Of a DNA stretch of 64,000 nucleotides, positions 1 to 10,956 are shown one piece after another. This stretch comes from Chrysopilus asiliformis. Lineage: Eukaryota > Arthropoda > Insecta > Diptera > Rhagionidae. The stretch spans positions 7,949,789 through 8,013,788 of the forward strand of contig OZ035962.1 in assembly GCA_964034945.1 (NCBI GenBank), read 5' to 3'. The notes under the pieces were generated by a model. It made no database searches and was not told the DNA's origin. It saw only the letters and a list, made by a program, of their open reading frames with translations. Each line of letters opens with the position of its first letter. Position 1 is the stretch's first letter. The translations under genes were made by a program, and so were the position numbers.

Positions 1-906
1 AATGAATATGCAAAGTGCAATTCTCACGTTACCGGAATCTTTCAGCGAGCAGGAGGGATTTTTGTCCTTTCAGAACACTGAAATCCTTCCAACGAAAGTA
101 AAATATTTTCTTTCTAGGAAACTTGTTTATAAAAGCCCCTGTAAAAAAAAGTTACTTTGCATTTTTAGGATTACGGGATAGATATCAAAACAACAGAGTT
201 TCATCCAACGGACACGAAAACGTTAGCAACTGTGATTGATGGGAAAGTGGTCTTATTTGACCGAGGCGAGTCAAAGAGTCGCTTAGTAACTGAGATCAAC
301 GACAAAAACGCACCAAAACTGACGACTGGCAAATGGTCACAACATCATCAAGGCAATCAATTTATCACCCTGCATGATTGCTGTATCCGATCGTACGACA
401 TTCGAGACGCCAATAACTCTGCGTGGGTCATTGAAGACGCCCACTGTCAGCTAGTTCGAGACCTTGATTGCAATCCCAATAAACAGTGCCACATAGTGAC
501 TGGAGGCGATGATGGCTGCATGAAAATTTGGGACTGCCGAATGCCAAAGGACCCAGTTTTTGCCAGAAGCGATCAGGCCCACTGGATTTGGAGCGTTCGA
601 TTTAACACCTTTCACGACCAGTTGATTCTTTCAAGTGGTAGTGACTGCAAGGTGATGCTGACATGCGCCGCCAGCGTAAGTTCAGAAACCGTTGAAGAAG
701 AGGCCAGCAGTGGGGCTGAAGGGGCGGAGGCCACAAAGCAGCGATTGGCTGATGGACTTTTGCAAACTTTCGACCAGCACGAAGAGTCAGTATACTGCGT
801 TGAGTGGAGCACAGTTGATCCATGGATCTTTGCTTCACTGAGCTACGATGGAAGGGCAATAATCTCCAGGGTACCGAAACAATTCAAATACCAAATTCTA
901 TTCTGA
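1..906 (+). CDS. EIPR1: EIPR1/TSSC1 WD40 protein, 3' part (5' end outside window)
   Basis: EIPR1 is a WD40 beta-propeller that partners the EARP and GARP tethering complexes at endosomes and the trans-Golgi and acts in dense-core vesicle biogenesis. Two exons are visible. The first is open from the left edge to 97 and ends in phase 0 before GTAAAA. The second runs from 169 (after TTTTTAG) to the TGA at 904-906. The family-typical run 'HCQLVRDLDCNPNKQ' is near 445-483, followed by WD-type segments (GGDDGCMKIWDCR; SYDGRAIISRVP). The C-terminal end in '...KYQILF' matches the family end. An acidic, Ala/Glu-rich insert near 690-740 lies in the usual variable loop before the last blade. The GTG at 232 is internal, not a start. 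The N-terminal blades lie upstream of the window. An AATAAA lies at 929-934. The stop faces that of KXD1 78 bp away. Confidence 0.9.
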
Positions 907-984
907 AAGCTCTATATATTATTCCATAATAAATAACTTAAAATAATGACTTGGTTTGGATCGTCTACATTGCTACAACCGCCT

Positions 985-1698
985 TTACCCGGTATCCTCT
1001 GAAGTACAATCAGAGGAGTCATTGGAATTTGTGGCGTTCTCAATCGAGCATATCCGCTTGATAAGCTCATTTTCAATTGGCTTTCCATTGTCAGTGCTCT
1101 CGTCCATTTGCACGTATTGTACTGTTACGTCTTCCTCGGGATTGGGAGACTTTTTCTCGAATGCCTGCTTCGATGTGGATGCTGGTAGATTTTCCACAAC
1201 ACTCCTTGCTTCTTCGTCGTCTTCTGCTTCCTCTGCGAAACTGTTGCGTTGCGGCTGGGCCTCTGCAAATGCATTTGGATATTGCTGGGATATTTTCGCT
1301 TTGATGTTGCGCACTTTTCGAAATATGTAGTCCAAATCCTTTTTCATGTCGCTTAGCACCTTAACGTGTTTCTTGAAATCATCTCCTGCCAACTTCAATC
1401 GACTTACACTCAACGCATTGCAATTGAGGAGCATTTCGTTGGTCTTCTCGAATCTCTGCAGCCTGGAAAAAACTAAGTTATTGAAAGGAGGTTTAAATAG
1501 ACAAATAACTTACATTTGCTTCTGTGCCCGGATCATTACCTCTACATCTCCTTGATTCACTATCCCAGCCAAGCCTTGGACAAAAACTTCTGGCGCTGTG
1601 TAATTTTGGAAGCATTCAATACTAAATTCGCTTTCTGGAGTTCCATGAAGGCCGCCTAATCTTCGCGACGCCATCGAGCTGCTCATTTCTGATGCCAT
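985..1698 (-). CDS. KXD1: KxDL motif protein (BORC subunit)
   Basis: KXD1 is a subunit of BORC, which couples lysosomes to Arl8 and kinesin and is linked to BLOC-1. Exon 1 is 1698-1514, starting at the ATG on 1698-1696 ('MASEMSSS'). The intron 1513-1463 has a GTAAGT donor and a TTTTCCAG acceptor. Exon 2 is 1462-985. The split codon rebuilds a Met in the conserved core, which reads 'MIRAQKQM' then 'LQRFEKTNEMLLN'. A downstream 'KKDLDYIFRKVRNIKAKI' carries the KxDL-family helix and motif (here KKDLD). The predicted protein is about 220 aa, longer than the vertebrate form because of a poorly conserved acidic Ser/Glu-rich tail. A GTG six bases upstream of the ATG is also in frame, but the ATG is preferred. 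It is convergent with EIPR1. Confidence 0.88.
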
Positions 1699-1999
1699 TT
1701 TCACTAAATAAAATTCTCCACGACTTTCTACTTTCGTTTATCAACAAACAATTCCAAAGAACTTGTATATTTACTGTGATGCTGTCAAAAATATTCAATG
1801 GGAATTCATATGGCCGCATACAAATTAAATTAATAAATCCATAGTAAGTTAAATAAACTTGGTATAAAATTTGATTAACTTTAATTATTCTAAGGAGCCA
1901 ATTGGGGCGCCAAGACCGGATAGCCACAGAGAATTCTGCAAATAAAATGCTGACTGGAAATTAGATTGTTATTCAATTAGGGAAATGAAGTTATCGTAA

Positions 2000-2250
2000 A
2001 GCTCGATCCAGACTACACGATGTACGGGGTACGAGGTTGGCACGTACCCCGAACATCGAGTGTTTGGATGGGAAATTTGCACATGGTTTCACCTAGTGAG
2101 TAAAATCAGAACCTGTTTGATTATCCTCGTACGTGGTAACCGCGTACACGAATGAGCAAAACCCTGTGCAGTGTGGATGCAGTTCCATGTACGAGGAAAC
2201 CAAAAACCTCGTATCTCGTACCCCGTACATCGTGTAGTCTGGATCGAGCT
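2000..2250. mobile_element. 251-bp PIF/Harbinger-like MITE with TAA target duplication
   Basis: A perfect 36-bp terminal inverted repeat, beginning AGCTCGATCCAGAC, occupies 2000-2035 and 2215-2250. TAA stands directly outside each end (1997-1999 and 2251-2253). A 3-bp TWA target duplication is typical of PIF/Harbinger elements. There is no coding capacity; the apparent ORFs here read through the repeat. Confidence 0.75.
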
Positions 2251-2731
2251 TAACAGTTATCATACTCAAACTATTTTCAAAGCTCAATTTTATCTCATTT
2301 TACCTGCCAAATTAAATTTTTCCGAGTTTTTAATCCAAAATAAGAATTTTTCATTGAATTCTCAAAGATTGTTTTCCAACAACCGACGAGTTTGACATTA
2401 ACGGAGATGATTAGTGATGGAATAGGGATGTATGGCAACACTTGTCTCATGGAAGAAAATAAACCAGCCACAATAAACATGTCGCACGAAAATCGGTTTC
2501 TTTTTGAGTTAGAAAATGGCAGTGGTCTATTCTCAGCCACTGAATAAACACTAGAGACATCATGAAATCAACACCAAATAATGACGCGGAAAACTTCAGA
2601 AGGCTCGTTCTGAAAACTCCAGAAACATGCCGCACGGAAAACTATTCGAAAACTGTCGAGGAGTCGAGGACAAAATGCTTATTACATGTTAAAAATTTCG
2701 AAATTTTCCAATAAAAACTGGAATCAGAACT

Positions 2732-3417
2732 AGAGAGCCTATAACCTAGAGAGTGGCCATGCTACCTTAATAGACTGTGCTACTGAGTAGGACAGTCTAT
2801 TAACTCCAATTAGAACAGTCTATTAGGTCAGTTAGAACAGCTTTTTATCCAGATTAGAACAGTCTGTAAACAATTTATCAATTTATCAAAACAGCTAAGA
2901 GTTTCCAAATTTTTTTGATACCTCAAACATGCTATTTTTACATATATTAACCAACTTCAGTTATTTTGGCAATTATTTATAACAATGAATCAAATTTTTA
3001 AAGTTTTTCGCGCTCGTTTTTAAGCTCGGCGGCCATTTTTAGATGTCCCCATGGCCACTCTCTAGTAGAGAGCCTTTAACCTAGAGAGTGGCCATGCTAC
3101 CTTAATAGACTGTGCTACTGAATAGGACAGTCTATTAACTCCAATTAGAACAGTCTATTAGGTCAGTTAGAACAGCTTTTTTTCCAGATTAGAACAGTCT
3201 GTAAACAATTTTTCAATTTATCAAAACAGCTAAGAGTTTCCAATTTTTTTAATACCTCAGACATGAGTTTTTTACTTATAATAACCGATCTGTTATTTTC
3301 ACAATTATTTATAACAATGAATCAAATGTTTAAAGTTTTTCGCGCTCGTTTTTCAGCTCGGCGGCCATTTTTAGATGTCCCCATGGCCACTCTCTAGCTC
3401 TAGGTTATAGGCTCTCT
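2732..3417. mobile_element. Tandem dimer of a Tc1/mariner-like MITE
   Basis: Two similar units of about 340 bp lie head-to-tail (about 2732-3066 and 3067-3417). The outer ends are inverted repeats of about 28 bp, GAGAGCCTATAACC at the left and its complement at 3403-3417. TA flanks both outer ends, as expected of a Tc1/mariner target. The internal junction (3050-3080) keeps only a shortened copy of the right terminus. Each unit holds several short direct repeats based on TTAGAACAGTCTATTA. No protein is encoded. Confidence 0.65.
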
Positions 3418-3603
3418 AGTCACGCTGTCCCATTTTTTTTGCTATGGAATTGTTCGAGTGCCGCGATCTAGTAGTACGATATCTGTGATTTTAACGTACA
3501 ACTGGAAGAGCTGGCTTGTGTGCGGCGGGAAGGAAAAGTTTTGTTTTGCTGTTGGATTTTTGTGATTATTTTGGCTGGCAATTGAATTTCGCTGTGTAGA
3601 AAA

Positions 3604-4291
3604 ATGGCACAAAATATCAATCCGGAGCATGCACAGTCGTCGAATTTGAGCAAACAAAACGAGGAGACGGTCACAATTAAGGATAATCACGCCGTGAGCA
3701 AAAGGTAATTTTCACGATTCGACGACGCACAGACTTCCAGAAATTTTCTTTTGACAAACAATTTGTTCGGGCGACCCCAAACATTTCTCGCCACTTTCTA
3801 TTTCCCAATTGCAAATTACTGTGGTGGAGCTGGCAAATAATGGTTTCCTTTGGCTTTCTAGATTGCAGAAGGAGCTGATGGTCCTAATGATGTCGTGCGA
3901 AAAAGGCATTTCAGCATTCCCAGATGGCGAGAACATATTCAAGTGGATTGGAACGATATCTGGTCCGGAAAGTACCGTTTACAGTGGACACAAGTACCGT
4001 TTACAGCTAGAATTCCCAAACTCTTATCCATATTCGGCGCCAACAGTGAAATTCCTAACGCCATGCTTTCATCCAAATGTCGATCTGTCCGGATCTATCT
4101 GCCTCGATATACTCAAGGATAAGTGGTCCGCCTTGTACGACGTTCGCACGATTCTACTATCAATTCAATCTCTGCTCGGCGAACCGAACAACGATAGCCC
4201 ACTAAACGCCCAAGCGTCGATGATGTGGTCTAACCAGGAGGAGTATAGAAAATATCTGGATTCGTTTTACGAGAAACATAAAGACATTTGA
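3604..4291 (+). CDS. vih: Ubiquitin-conjugating enzyme E2 C (vihar/UbcH10)
   Basis: UBE2C is the E2 that initiates ubiquitin chains for the anaphase-promoting complex, driving cyclin B destruction at mitotic exit. Exon 1 (3604-3704) encodes a short polar N-terminal extension. The intron is 3705-3861 (GTAATT...TTTCTAG). Exon 2 (3862-4291) encodes the UBC fold. The joined frame gives 176 aa, close to the human length. The E2 signature is clear: [20 protein letters not shown], then the active-site region '[30 protein letters not shown]', with catalytic Cys in 'ICLDIL' and the HPN motif upstream. The N-terminal segment '[11 protein letters not shown]' matches UBE2C rather than UBE2D. The longer apparent ORF start at 3809 lies inside the intron and is not used. 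Confidence 0.93.
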
Positions 4292-5753
4292 AACTATTCC
4301 AAATTCGATTAATCATAAATTTAATTCACCATCTAAATATAAATTCAATTCAATAATATATAAAACAATTTTATTTAAAACAAACGAACTAAATTAAAAG
4401 AGATGGATCAGTAACTGTATTGACTGTATATCCAGGAAATTTTCATTAAAACCACCAACATTCAACATGAAATAAGTTTACGTAGATTTAAACACAAAAA
4501 GGATCAAAGATATGAAATGCCGATCAATTTAATAATAGAATTCAAACAGACAGTAGATCACTTCATTTTACACATAGAAATACCAAAACCATATATTTTT
4601 CTTCGAATCTTTAAAAACAAATCTTTTATTAAGTAATTTTTCATAAGTAGATTTTGTTTATGCCTCGAAAATTCAACAACAATTACATGCATTGCCGCTG
4701 CCGCTTTCAAGCAAAACAAAATCATTTTTAAGACCTCATAATTATTTAACTTACCTGATTTCTTTAGAATAATTTTATTGAATTTGTTTTAGTCTTTTTT
4801 TCGCAAATTAATTTGCATATTAAATAAGACGTGTATTTTTGTATTCTTTGAGTTTTTCTTTAAGTTCATATCAATAGTTTTTGGAATGGAATTTTCTACA
4901 CACGCATTTACACGTATCTCTATCTACACCACGTGAAATTTATTTCTCTTTTGACTTGATTTTGAAACGAAGTTCATTGAATGTATGTACGATAAAAAAA
5001 ACATGTTGGTTATAGATATCAGTAAACAAAATTAATAAAACTAAATTATAAGATTCAGTTGGATGTTTTCTTAGCCGTTTTAATGATGCCGTTGTTTATG
5101 AGATTTCGATCTTTAGGGGCTATCCACAAAATGTGTGACACTAATTTTATGCTTTCTAGACCCCTATTCTTTATAGTTTTTAACGATTTTTCATATGACA
5201 CTCCTAATTTTCACCATTTACTGCAAGTCGATATCTATTCGCGTTTTCGAGATATCTCAATTCAATTTTTTTTTATGTTGTGCAGAAAGTAACGATTTCA
5301 AAAAGTACATTTGTATTCAAAGTGCGATTTTTTTAGGTTTTATGGGAGGGGCAAGTAGAATGGAAAATACTGCAGATTTTTAATTACATAAATCTCTCAT
5401 AATCTTCTCTATCCAACACCGAATACGCCATTAGCATTCGTGACTGGTTTCAGATATAGCGAGGAAGATGGCGGATTTTTTGGTGTTATATGCTCTATAA
5501 AGAGTAGACCAGCGGAGGAAACCCCATAAAAATTGTTGTCTAGTTTACGAGATAGCTGGTGAGGTGTTCAGAGGGTAAGGGAACTCCTGCTGAAGGCATT
5601 GCTAAAATCATCCACGCCATCGCAAGTAATCCAATGCAATTTAGTTCAATGTTATGTGTTGAGTTTCAAAATTTAAATTTACTACTTTGATAGCTACAAC
5701 CGAACGCATATACACTTTCTTTTTTGGGGAATCGCATAAAAGGGCGATTTGTT
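4292..5753. other. AT-rich intergenic stretch, no gene seen
   Basis: This holds the 3' end of vihar (ATATAAAAC/TTTATTT-rich sequence from about 4310) and then AT-rich sequence. At 5115-5240 a block beginning GGGGCTATCCAC, followed by GTGTGACACT, resembles common short interspersed repeats of insect genomes, but no termini were identified. The small ORF at 5059-5292 falls on this block and shows no protein features. Confidence 0.4.
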
Positions 5754-6290
5754 TTTATACCCGTATGGTGAAACCAAAGGGTATACTAACTTTGCCTTAC
5801 CGTTTGTAACGCCAAGATCCCGTCATCGCACACAAAAATGAATTACACCAGTGTGTTTAGAATGATAAAAATAATTAATTTCTGCATGTCCGTCCGTCCG
5901 TCTGTGGCGCGGATTGCGGGCGCACGGATTGAGCTACAAACTTGAAATTTTGCACAGGTCCGTTTTTCGTAAAATGCAATGCTAAGTTCGTTAATGGGCA
6001 AAAATGGACCATTACGGGGGGTACCTCCATACGAACGAAAACGTTTTTTGCGAATATCTCAAAAACGGTGCATCTTATCAAAAAAGTGCAAGAACAAAAG
6101 TTGTTTAGGACATGATTCTACATTAAAGTTCCATACATCAAAATCCAATTGGAACAAGTTTTAAAAAAATCTTATTGGAAAGTTTGACTTCAAAGTGGAA
6201 TTTTGATACAACTGTTCGCCGTTCACTTAAATCACCATACGGGTTTTCAATAATTGCCAAATTGGCAATTATCGCTTTTGTTATGTTTTT
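5754..6290. repeat. Left arm of a long inverted repeat around a Jerky-like gene
   Basis: About 540 bp that recur in reverse orientation at 8605-9165. The outer end begins TTTTTATACCCGTATGGTGA. The arm also contains an internal inverted copy of that terminus (TCACCATACGGGT ending at 6244), so the 5759-6244 part could itself be a MITE. Similarity between the arms continues about 45 bp past that inner terminus. Both arms contain a CCGTC/GACAG-type simple stretch. They flank the gene at 6452-7936. Confidence 0.75.
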
Positions 6291-6451
6291 AGTTTTTTTT
6301 TTCTTTAAAGGGAAATATGCAGTACCGAAATCGAAATATGGTGTAATTGATTTAACCCAAGTGTAGACAATCCAAGAAATTTTAGTCGTCTTGGGAAAGA
6401 GAATCAATACTTTCATCTCTTAAAAAAAATTTCGAAAAAAACACTTTTTTG

Positions 6452-7936
6452 CTAACTTTCTTTAAATTTATTTTTATTGAAAGATTCTTTATGACTTTTA
6501 CTAACTGCAAAATTTCGGATTTTTTTTAATGCTACAACATCTTTTGATTTAGCGTTCTCTTGTCGTTTGAGCCAAGTAATACATTTATCTAACATTTTAG
6601 CAGCTTCTTCTGCTGATGGAATCTGTTCTTCAGTAGAATTTTGCGCCTGCTCATCAAAAAATTTAGATTCATTATGTGCGGTACAGTTAACTATTGGCCA
6701 GCTACTAGCATCATCTGAGCAACCGTTTACTAGGTCTGGCTTCTCTTCATATTCTACTTTTACTCTGTGTTCTGCATATTCCGGATCAATCAGTTGACTT
6801 TGGCTAAGACTTTCCCAAGATAAAGACAAATTCGCCAAAGCATCTGCCTGTTTATAAATTTTATTGAATCTTTCCAAGTCGAGGTTTTTGGGAATACTTT
6901 CGAGAACCGTTTTCTGGTAGGCTTCCTTTAATAAATTTATTATAGCAGGTGGAGTTGAGTTTTGATTGTCGACAGGTAGAAAGTGGCAAGTGATATTTCC
7001 ATCATCAGCACTTAATTCATTGCAAGATTCCAGCGACCAATTTGTGCACAGCAGTTTTGCTCTTTCGATAAAACCTTGACTGCTTAAAAAACTCTTAACT
7101 TCATTTGTAAATGCCGTTTTAAACCACGTTTTGAACACTCTTTGCGTCAGGGAGCCACAACTTTGGGAATGGTAAGAAATTCCTGTTAGTATGATTGGAC
7201 TTGGATTAGCTTCTTTCCCAATTACAAGAAGTGGTAGTCGATGATTTCCAGTTGAATTGACACTCAAATAGATAAGAAAACTCTCATCTATGCTAGTCTG
7301 TAATTCCGAATCTTTAGGATTTTGAGGCGCAAAGTCTCTCCAGTTCAACACTAACCGGTGGCAGTAATATATTTGTTCATTTTCTAATTCATCGTCCATA
7401 GATACGCATTCGTATTTTACTACGGAGGCCATTTGGTCCTCTAGATTAGGAGGTGACACGTCCGTACCTTCTGATTCTTGGACAGTAGTATTGTTGTGTG
7501 ATGTTCCGATTCCATGACGACTTTTAAATTTGTTTAACCACCCGGCACTGGCTTTAAAAGCAGCGGAGCCCCCAAGCCTTGAATTCATGGCCAGTGCCTC
7601 TTCTTGTATCATTGGTCCAGTTACAAGATTTCCGAAACTCTTCTGCTGCAAAAACCACTCGTATAGAGACTTTTCTAGTCTATGGTTAGCAGCCGATTTC
7701 ATCGTTCTGCGTTCAGCAGCACCCGATTTGTTAGCATATTCTAAAATTTGTTCGCTACGGGTTTTTAGGTCGTAAATTGTTGTCCGGGAGATACCATAAA
7801 CCTGTGAAAGTTTGGTACAGGATTCCCCATTTCTTAAACGATGTATAATTTCAGATTTTGTTGCCATTGTCAATGTTGTATGTTTTCTTTTCGCAAAAGA
7901 ATTTTTTCGCAAAGATTTTTCAGGAGCTTCTGCCAT
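6452..7936 (-). CDS. Jerky/Tigger-like (pogo-derived) protein, DDE residues lost, copy A
   Basis: This is a 494-aa intact ORF. The N-terminal helix-turn-helix (residues about 20-70, 'IIHRLRNGES...YGISRTTIYDLKTRSEQIL') matches the psq/CENP-B-N type. A second CENP-B-type HTH follows at about 80-145 ('FGNLVTGPMIQEEALAMNSRL'). The C-terminal half aligns with the pogo/Tigger DDE_1 domain ('NSTGNHRLPLLVIGKEANPS'). Positions expected to carry catalytic Asp read differently: 'YYCHRLVLNW' for NADETxLFW, 'LLCTNWSLES' for LLLDNAPAH, and no Asp in the third block (NSTPPAIIN). Catalysis is therefore unlikely; a DNA-binding, domesticated-type role is inferred. The start is the ATG at 7936 and the stop is TAG. 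A paralogue lies at 10957-12456. Inverted repeats flank this copy only. Confidence 0.85.
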   Translation of the reverse strand: MAEAPEKSLRKNSFAKRKHTTLTMATKSEIIHRLRNGESCTKLSQVYGISRTTIYDLKTRSEQILEYANKSGAAERRTMKSAANHRLEKSLYEWFLQQKSFGNLVTGPMIQEEALAMNSRLGGSAAFKASAGWLNKFKSRHGIGTSHNNTTVQESEGTDVSPPNLEDQMASVVKYECVSMDDELENEQIYYCHRLVLNWRDFAPQNPKDSELQTSIDESFLIYLSVNSTGNHRLPLLVIGKEANPSPIILTGISYHSQSCGSLTQRVFKTWFKTAFTNEVKSFLSSQGFIERAKLLCTNWSLESCNELSADDGNITCHFLPVDNQNSTPPAIINLLKEAYQKTVLESIPKNLDLERFNKIYKQADALANLSLSWESLSQSQLIDPEYAEHRVKVEYEEKPDLVNGCSDDASSWPIVNCTAHNESKFFDEQAQNSTEEQIPSAEEAAKMLDKCITWLKRQENAKSKDVVALKKIRNFAVSKSHKESFNKNKFKES

Positions 7937-8604
7937 ATTTTTTGACCTAAAAGGTATTTCTATTAATTATATTGGATCGAGATTCCCACTTTGTTTTGTT
8001 GTTAATTATTCTTACTACATTAAATTTGACGATATTTTTTTGTCTACTTTTGTTTACATTTGGTCGTCCAAACTTTTGCAGAAACTCTATAATAACACCA
8101 ATTTCATGATAAAACAGTTGATTTTCGCTTGCTCTATAAAACACCAATCAGGGTTTTCATACTTGATAAATTAAAATGATTTTTCAATTTGTCAACTCTT
8201 CTGTAGAGTTCCTAAAAAGTACAGTAATTTCTCGCTAATCCGTCGCTCGATAATCCGATAAGCTTTATATCCGCCTTTTGTTTTCTGGCTGTATGAAAAA
8301 GTTGTTAATTAAAAAAATCGACCATAAAATCCTTTTTGTCTTTGTCCCTCGGAGAGTTTTAGAACTACCGAAGATTTTGGAATCTCAATGTAATACTGTT
8401 TCTTCATTAACCTCTCATCTTGTTCCATGGATATGCATAATATCCATACTACAGTCTGTTGCTTCCAATAATTACTGTATGTTTCTTTTAAGGAAATTTT
8501 CGTATTCGTCTATTTGTTACAAAAGTTCAAACTTTTCAAAAACAAAAAAAATCTAACAAATGCTTTTACTAACACCACCATCCGCGTTTTCGGCTTCAAA
8601 TTTT

Positions 8605-9165
8605 AAACATAACAAAAGCTATAATTGCCAATCTGGCAATTATTGAAAACCCGTATGGTGATTTAAGTGAACGGCAAACAGTTTTATCAAAATTCCAGTT
8701 TGAAGTCAAACTTTCCAATAAGATTTTTTTAAAACTTGTTCCAATCGGATTTTGATGTATGGAACTTTAATGTAGAATCATGTTCTAAAGATCTTTTGTT
8801 CTTGGACTTTTTTGATAAAGTTCACCGTTTTTGAGATATTCAGAAAAAAAAGTTTTCGTTCGTATGGGGGGTACCCCCCCTAATGGTCCAATTTTGCCCA
8901 TTAACGAACTTAGCCTCGCATTTTACGAAAAACGGATCTGTGCAAAATTTCAAGTCTCTAGCTCAATCCGTGCGCCCGCAATCCGCGCCACAGACAGACA
9001 GACAGACGGACAGACAGACGGACGGACATCCAAAAATTAAATATTTTTATCATTCTAAACACACTGGTGTAATTCATTTTCTTGTGCGATGACGGGATCT
9101 TAGCGTTACAAACGGTAAGGCAAAGTTAATATACCCTTTGGTTTCACCATACGGGTATAAAAAGG
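8605..9165. repeat. Right arm of the long inverted repeat
   Basis: Reverse-complement partner of 5754-6290, with the outer terminus at about 9150-9165 (ACCATACGGGTATAAAAA) and the inner terminus at 8649. Differences are mostly scattered substitutions, plus expansion of the GACAGACAGACGGACAG stretch at 8993-9027. With the left arm it bounds a 3.4-kb segment containing Jerky-like copy A. No clear target-site duplication was recognised outside the arms. Confidence 0.75.
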
Positions 9166-10239
9166 AATTCGTAAAAAAATTTAAAAGTATTGTTATGTCA
9201 ATTAGAGAGAGGTTGATAACAGATTTATGGAAACACTCTATTTAAGCCCGTTAGGATAGGCAGACATTGCTTATGTGTTTCAGAATTGCTGTTAGTTTTC
9301 AATTTATATTTCTAACGTCCGTTAAATTTTTTTCGTATAAATGTAATTTGACTAACTATATTCTAAATTGAAACACATAACTGAAAATTTGATATAATTT
9401 CCATAGATTTCTCGGAAGGTGGTATATTATACCGAAACGTCGGCTTGGGTGAATTAAACGTAGTTTTATTTTTCATAAAATTTGACCGACAAGCTAACAC
9501 ATCGAAATTGCTTATTGGTGCAGACTGAATATTTGAAGACGGAAATGAAAATCGAATAAAAATTCGAGTGCTAAGGTATTTTAGGCTAAAAAGGGATGCC
9601 AGAGAAAAAAGCGGTATATTTAGGTCGCTCCGTATCCGTTATTTCAATTACTTTTGTATTCAGAAATTATAATTTGGACATTCTTTATCGCCAATTGGAT
9701 GTCAAATTCTCTGTAAATTTACGCTGACGAGAAATGAGGACATAAATTTAAATTGATTGCTTCAAAAACTATAATTCCAAAAACCATAAAAAATGTACAT
9801 TTTACCAATGTTTTTCGTTAGTTCTGAATACTAAACCGAAGCGTTTGAAATCAAATATTTGCACAAGCAAATGCACTTTTTATTTACGGTTATCATTTAA
9901 AGTTAAGAACAAAATTTCAAATCAATTTTTTGAATTCCAAACTGGATTCAGACGTAAAATTTTGTGGACCGAATTGAATTGTCAAATAATCTAATTCTAA
10001 ATTCAGAATTTGCAACTCTATCTTTTCTATTAAAAATCAAAACAAAAAAATTAAAAGAAACAACCACTCGAATCATCTTATAAATTTTTAGCCCGAAACA
10101 CCTTTTCAATTTTTTGCTAATCCGTTTATGTGTAATTCTGGCAAAAAAATCAATAAAGCTAGTAAAATAATAATAGCTAGTGGTAAAATAATATACAAAA
10201 TTGGGAGGTTCAAATCGGGAGCTACAATCACCAAATACT
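9166..10239. other. AT-rich stretch with a possible Penelope-type motif
   Basis: No gene is seen. At 9420-9445 the sequence forms a GGTATA/TATACC hairpin followed by CCGAAACGTCGG. That resembles the 3' part of hammerhead ribozyme cores found in Penelope-like elements; the 5' CTGATGA part is not intact. Confidence 0.35.
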
Positions 10240-10279
10240 CTAAATTATCAAATCCTCTATGTGATAACAGATAAAATGT

Positions 10280-10620
10280 TTATTTAAAAGAGAGGGGGAA
10301 AGGAGTGGTTCGATTGGATTTGGATGTATGGAACAGTTATGTAAAATCATATTTTTTAAAAAGACACTGCTTTCGAGAACATGCCAAAAACTGTTTCGTT
10401 TGTATGGGGAAGGGGGGAAGTAATGGTACAATTTTACTTGTTCGATAACTTAGCCTAGCCATTTACGAGAAACGTAACTATACGAAATTTCAAGTCTCTA
10501 GCTCAATCCATTTGAAAGTTATGGTGTTCATGGACAGACGACAGACGGACGGTTATGAGGGAATAATTTTTTTTTGTCATCCCTAACACCCTTAACTTGA
10601 ACTTTATTCAAATGCAACTT
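10280..10620. repeat. Divergent interspersed repeat with GACAGACGGACGG core
   Basis: The sequence GGATTTGGATGTATGGAAC, then a TTTCGTTTGTATGGGG block, TTTCAAGTCTCTAGCTCAAT and a GACGACAGACGGACGG run parallel the right arm at 8740-9060 and the repeat at 19262-20210. This is an old copy of a related family. No ends could be fixed. Confidence 0.55.
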
Positions 10621-10956
10621 AAATTTTTTCATAGAAAATTCCCAGAATAAATTGAAATTTTGTGAACTTTTGCACTGTTAATGTTGCCGAAGTACAAGTT
10701 GTAACGAATCGTCAGTTTTTATACTTGTCGAAGAATTATTAATCTTCACTAAAAACGAGAAAAGCAGGAATTGTAGGTAAAATTTTAGAAACAAATAACT
10801 TCGACCTGATACTCAAAACTTGTCGGCCAATCGAGCTGAAATCTTGATTTTTGACACACAAAAAATTAAGAACCAAACGTTCTTAAACTTTTCTTGACTG
10901 GCTCAGAAATTTTTTTCCCTACCCTATATGACATTCGAAATAAAAAACTGATTTTG

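Noticed and set aside
5059..5292. 77-codon hydrophobic ORF
   Set aside because: It lies on an interspersed-repeat-like block, with no homology or conserved motif seen.
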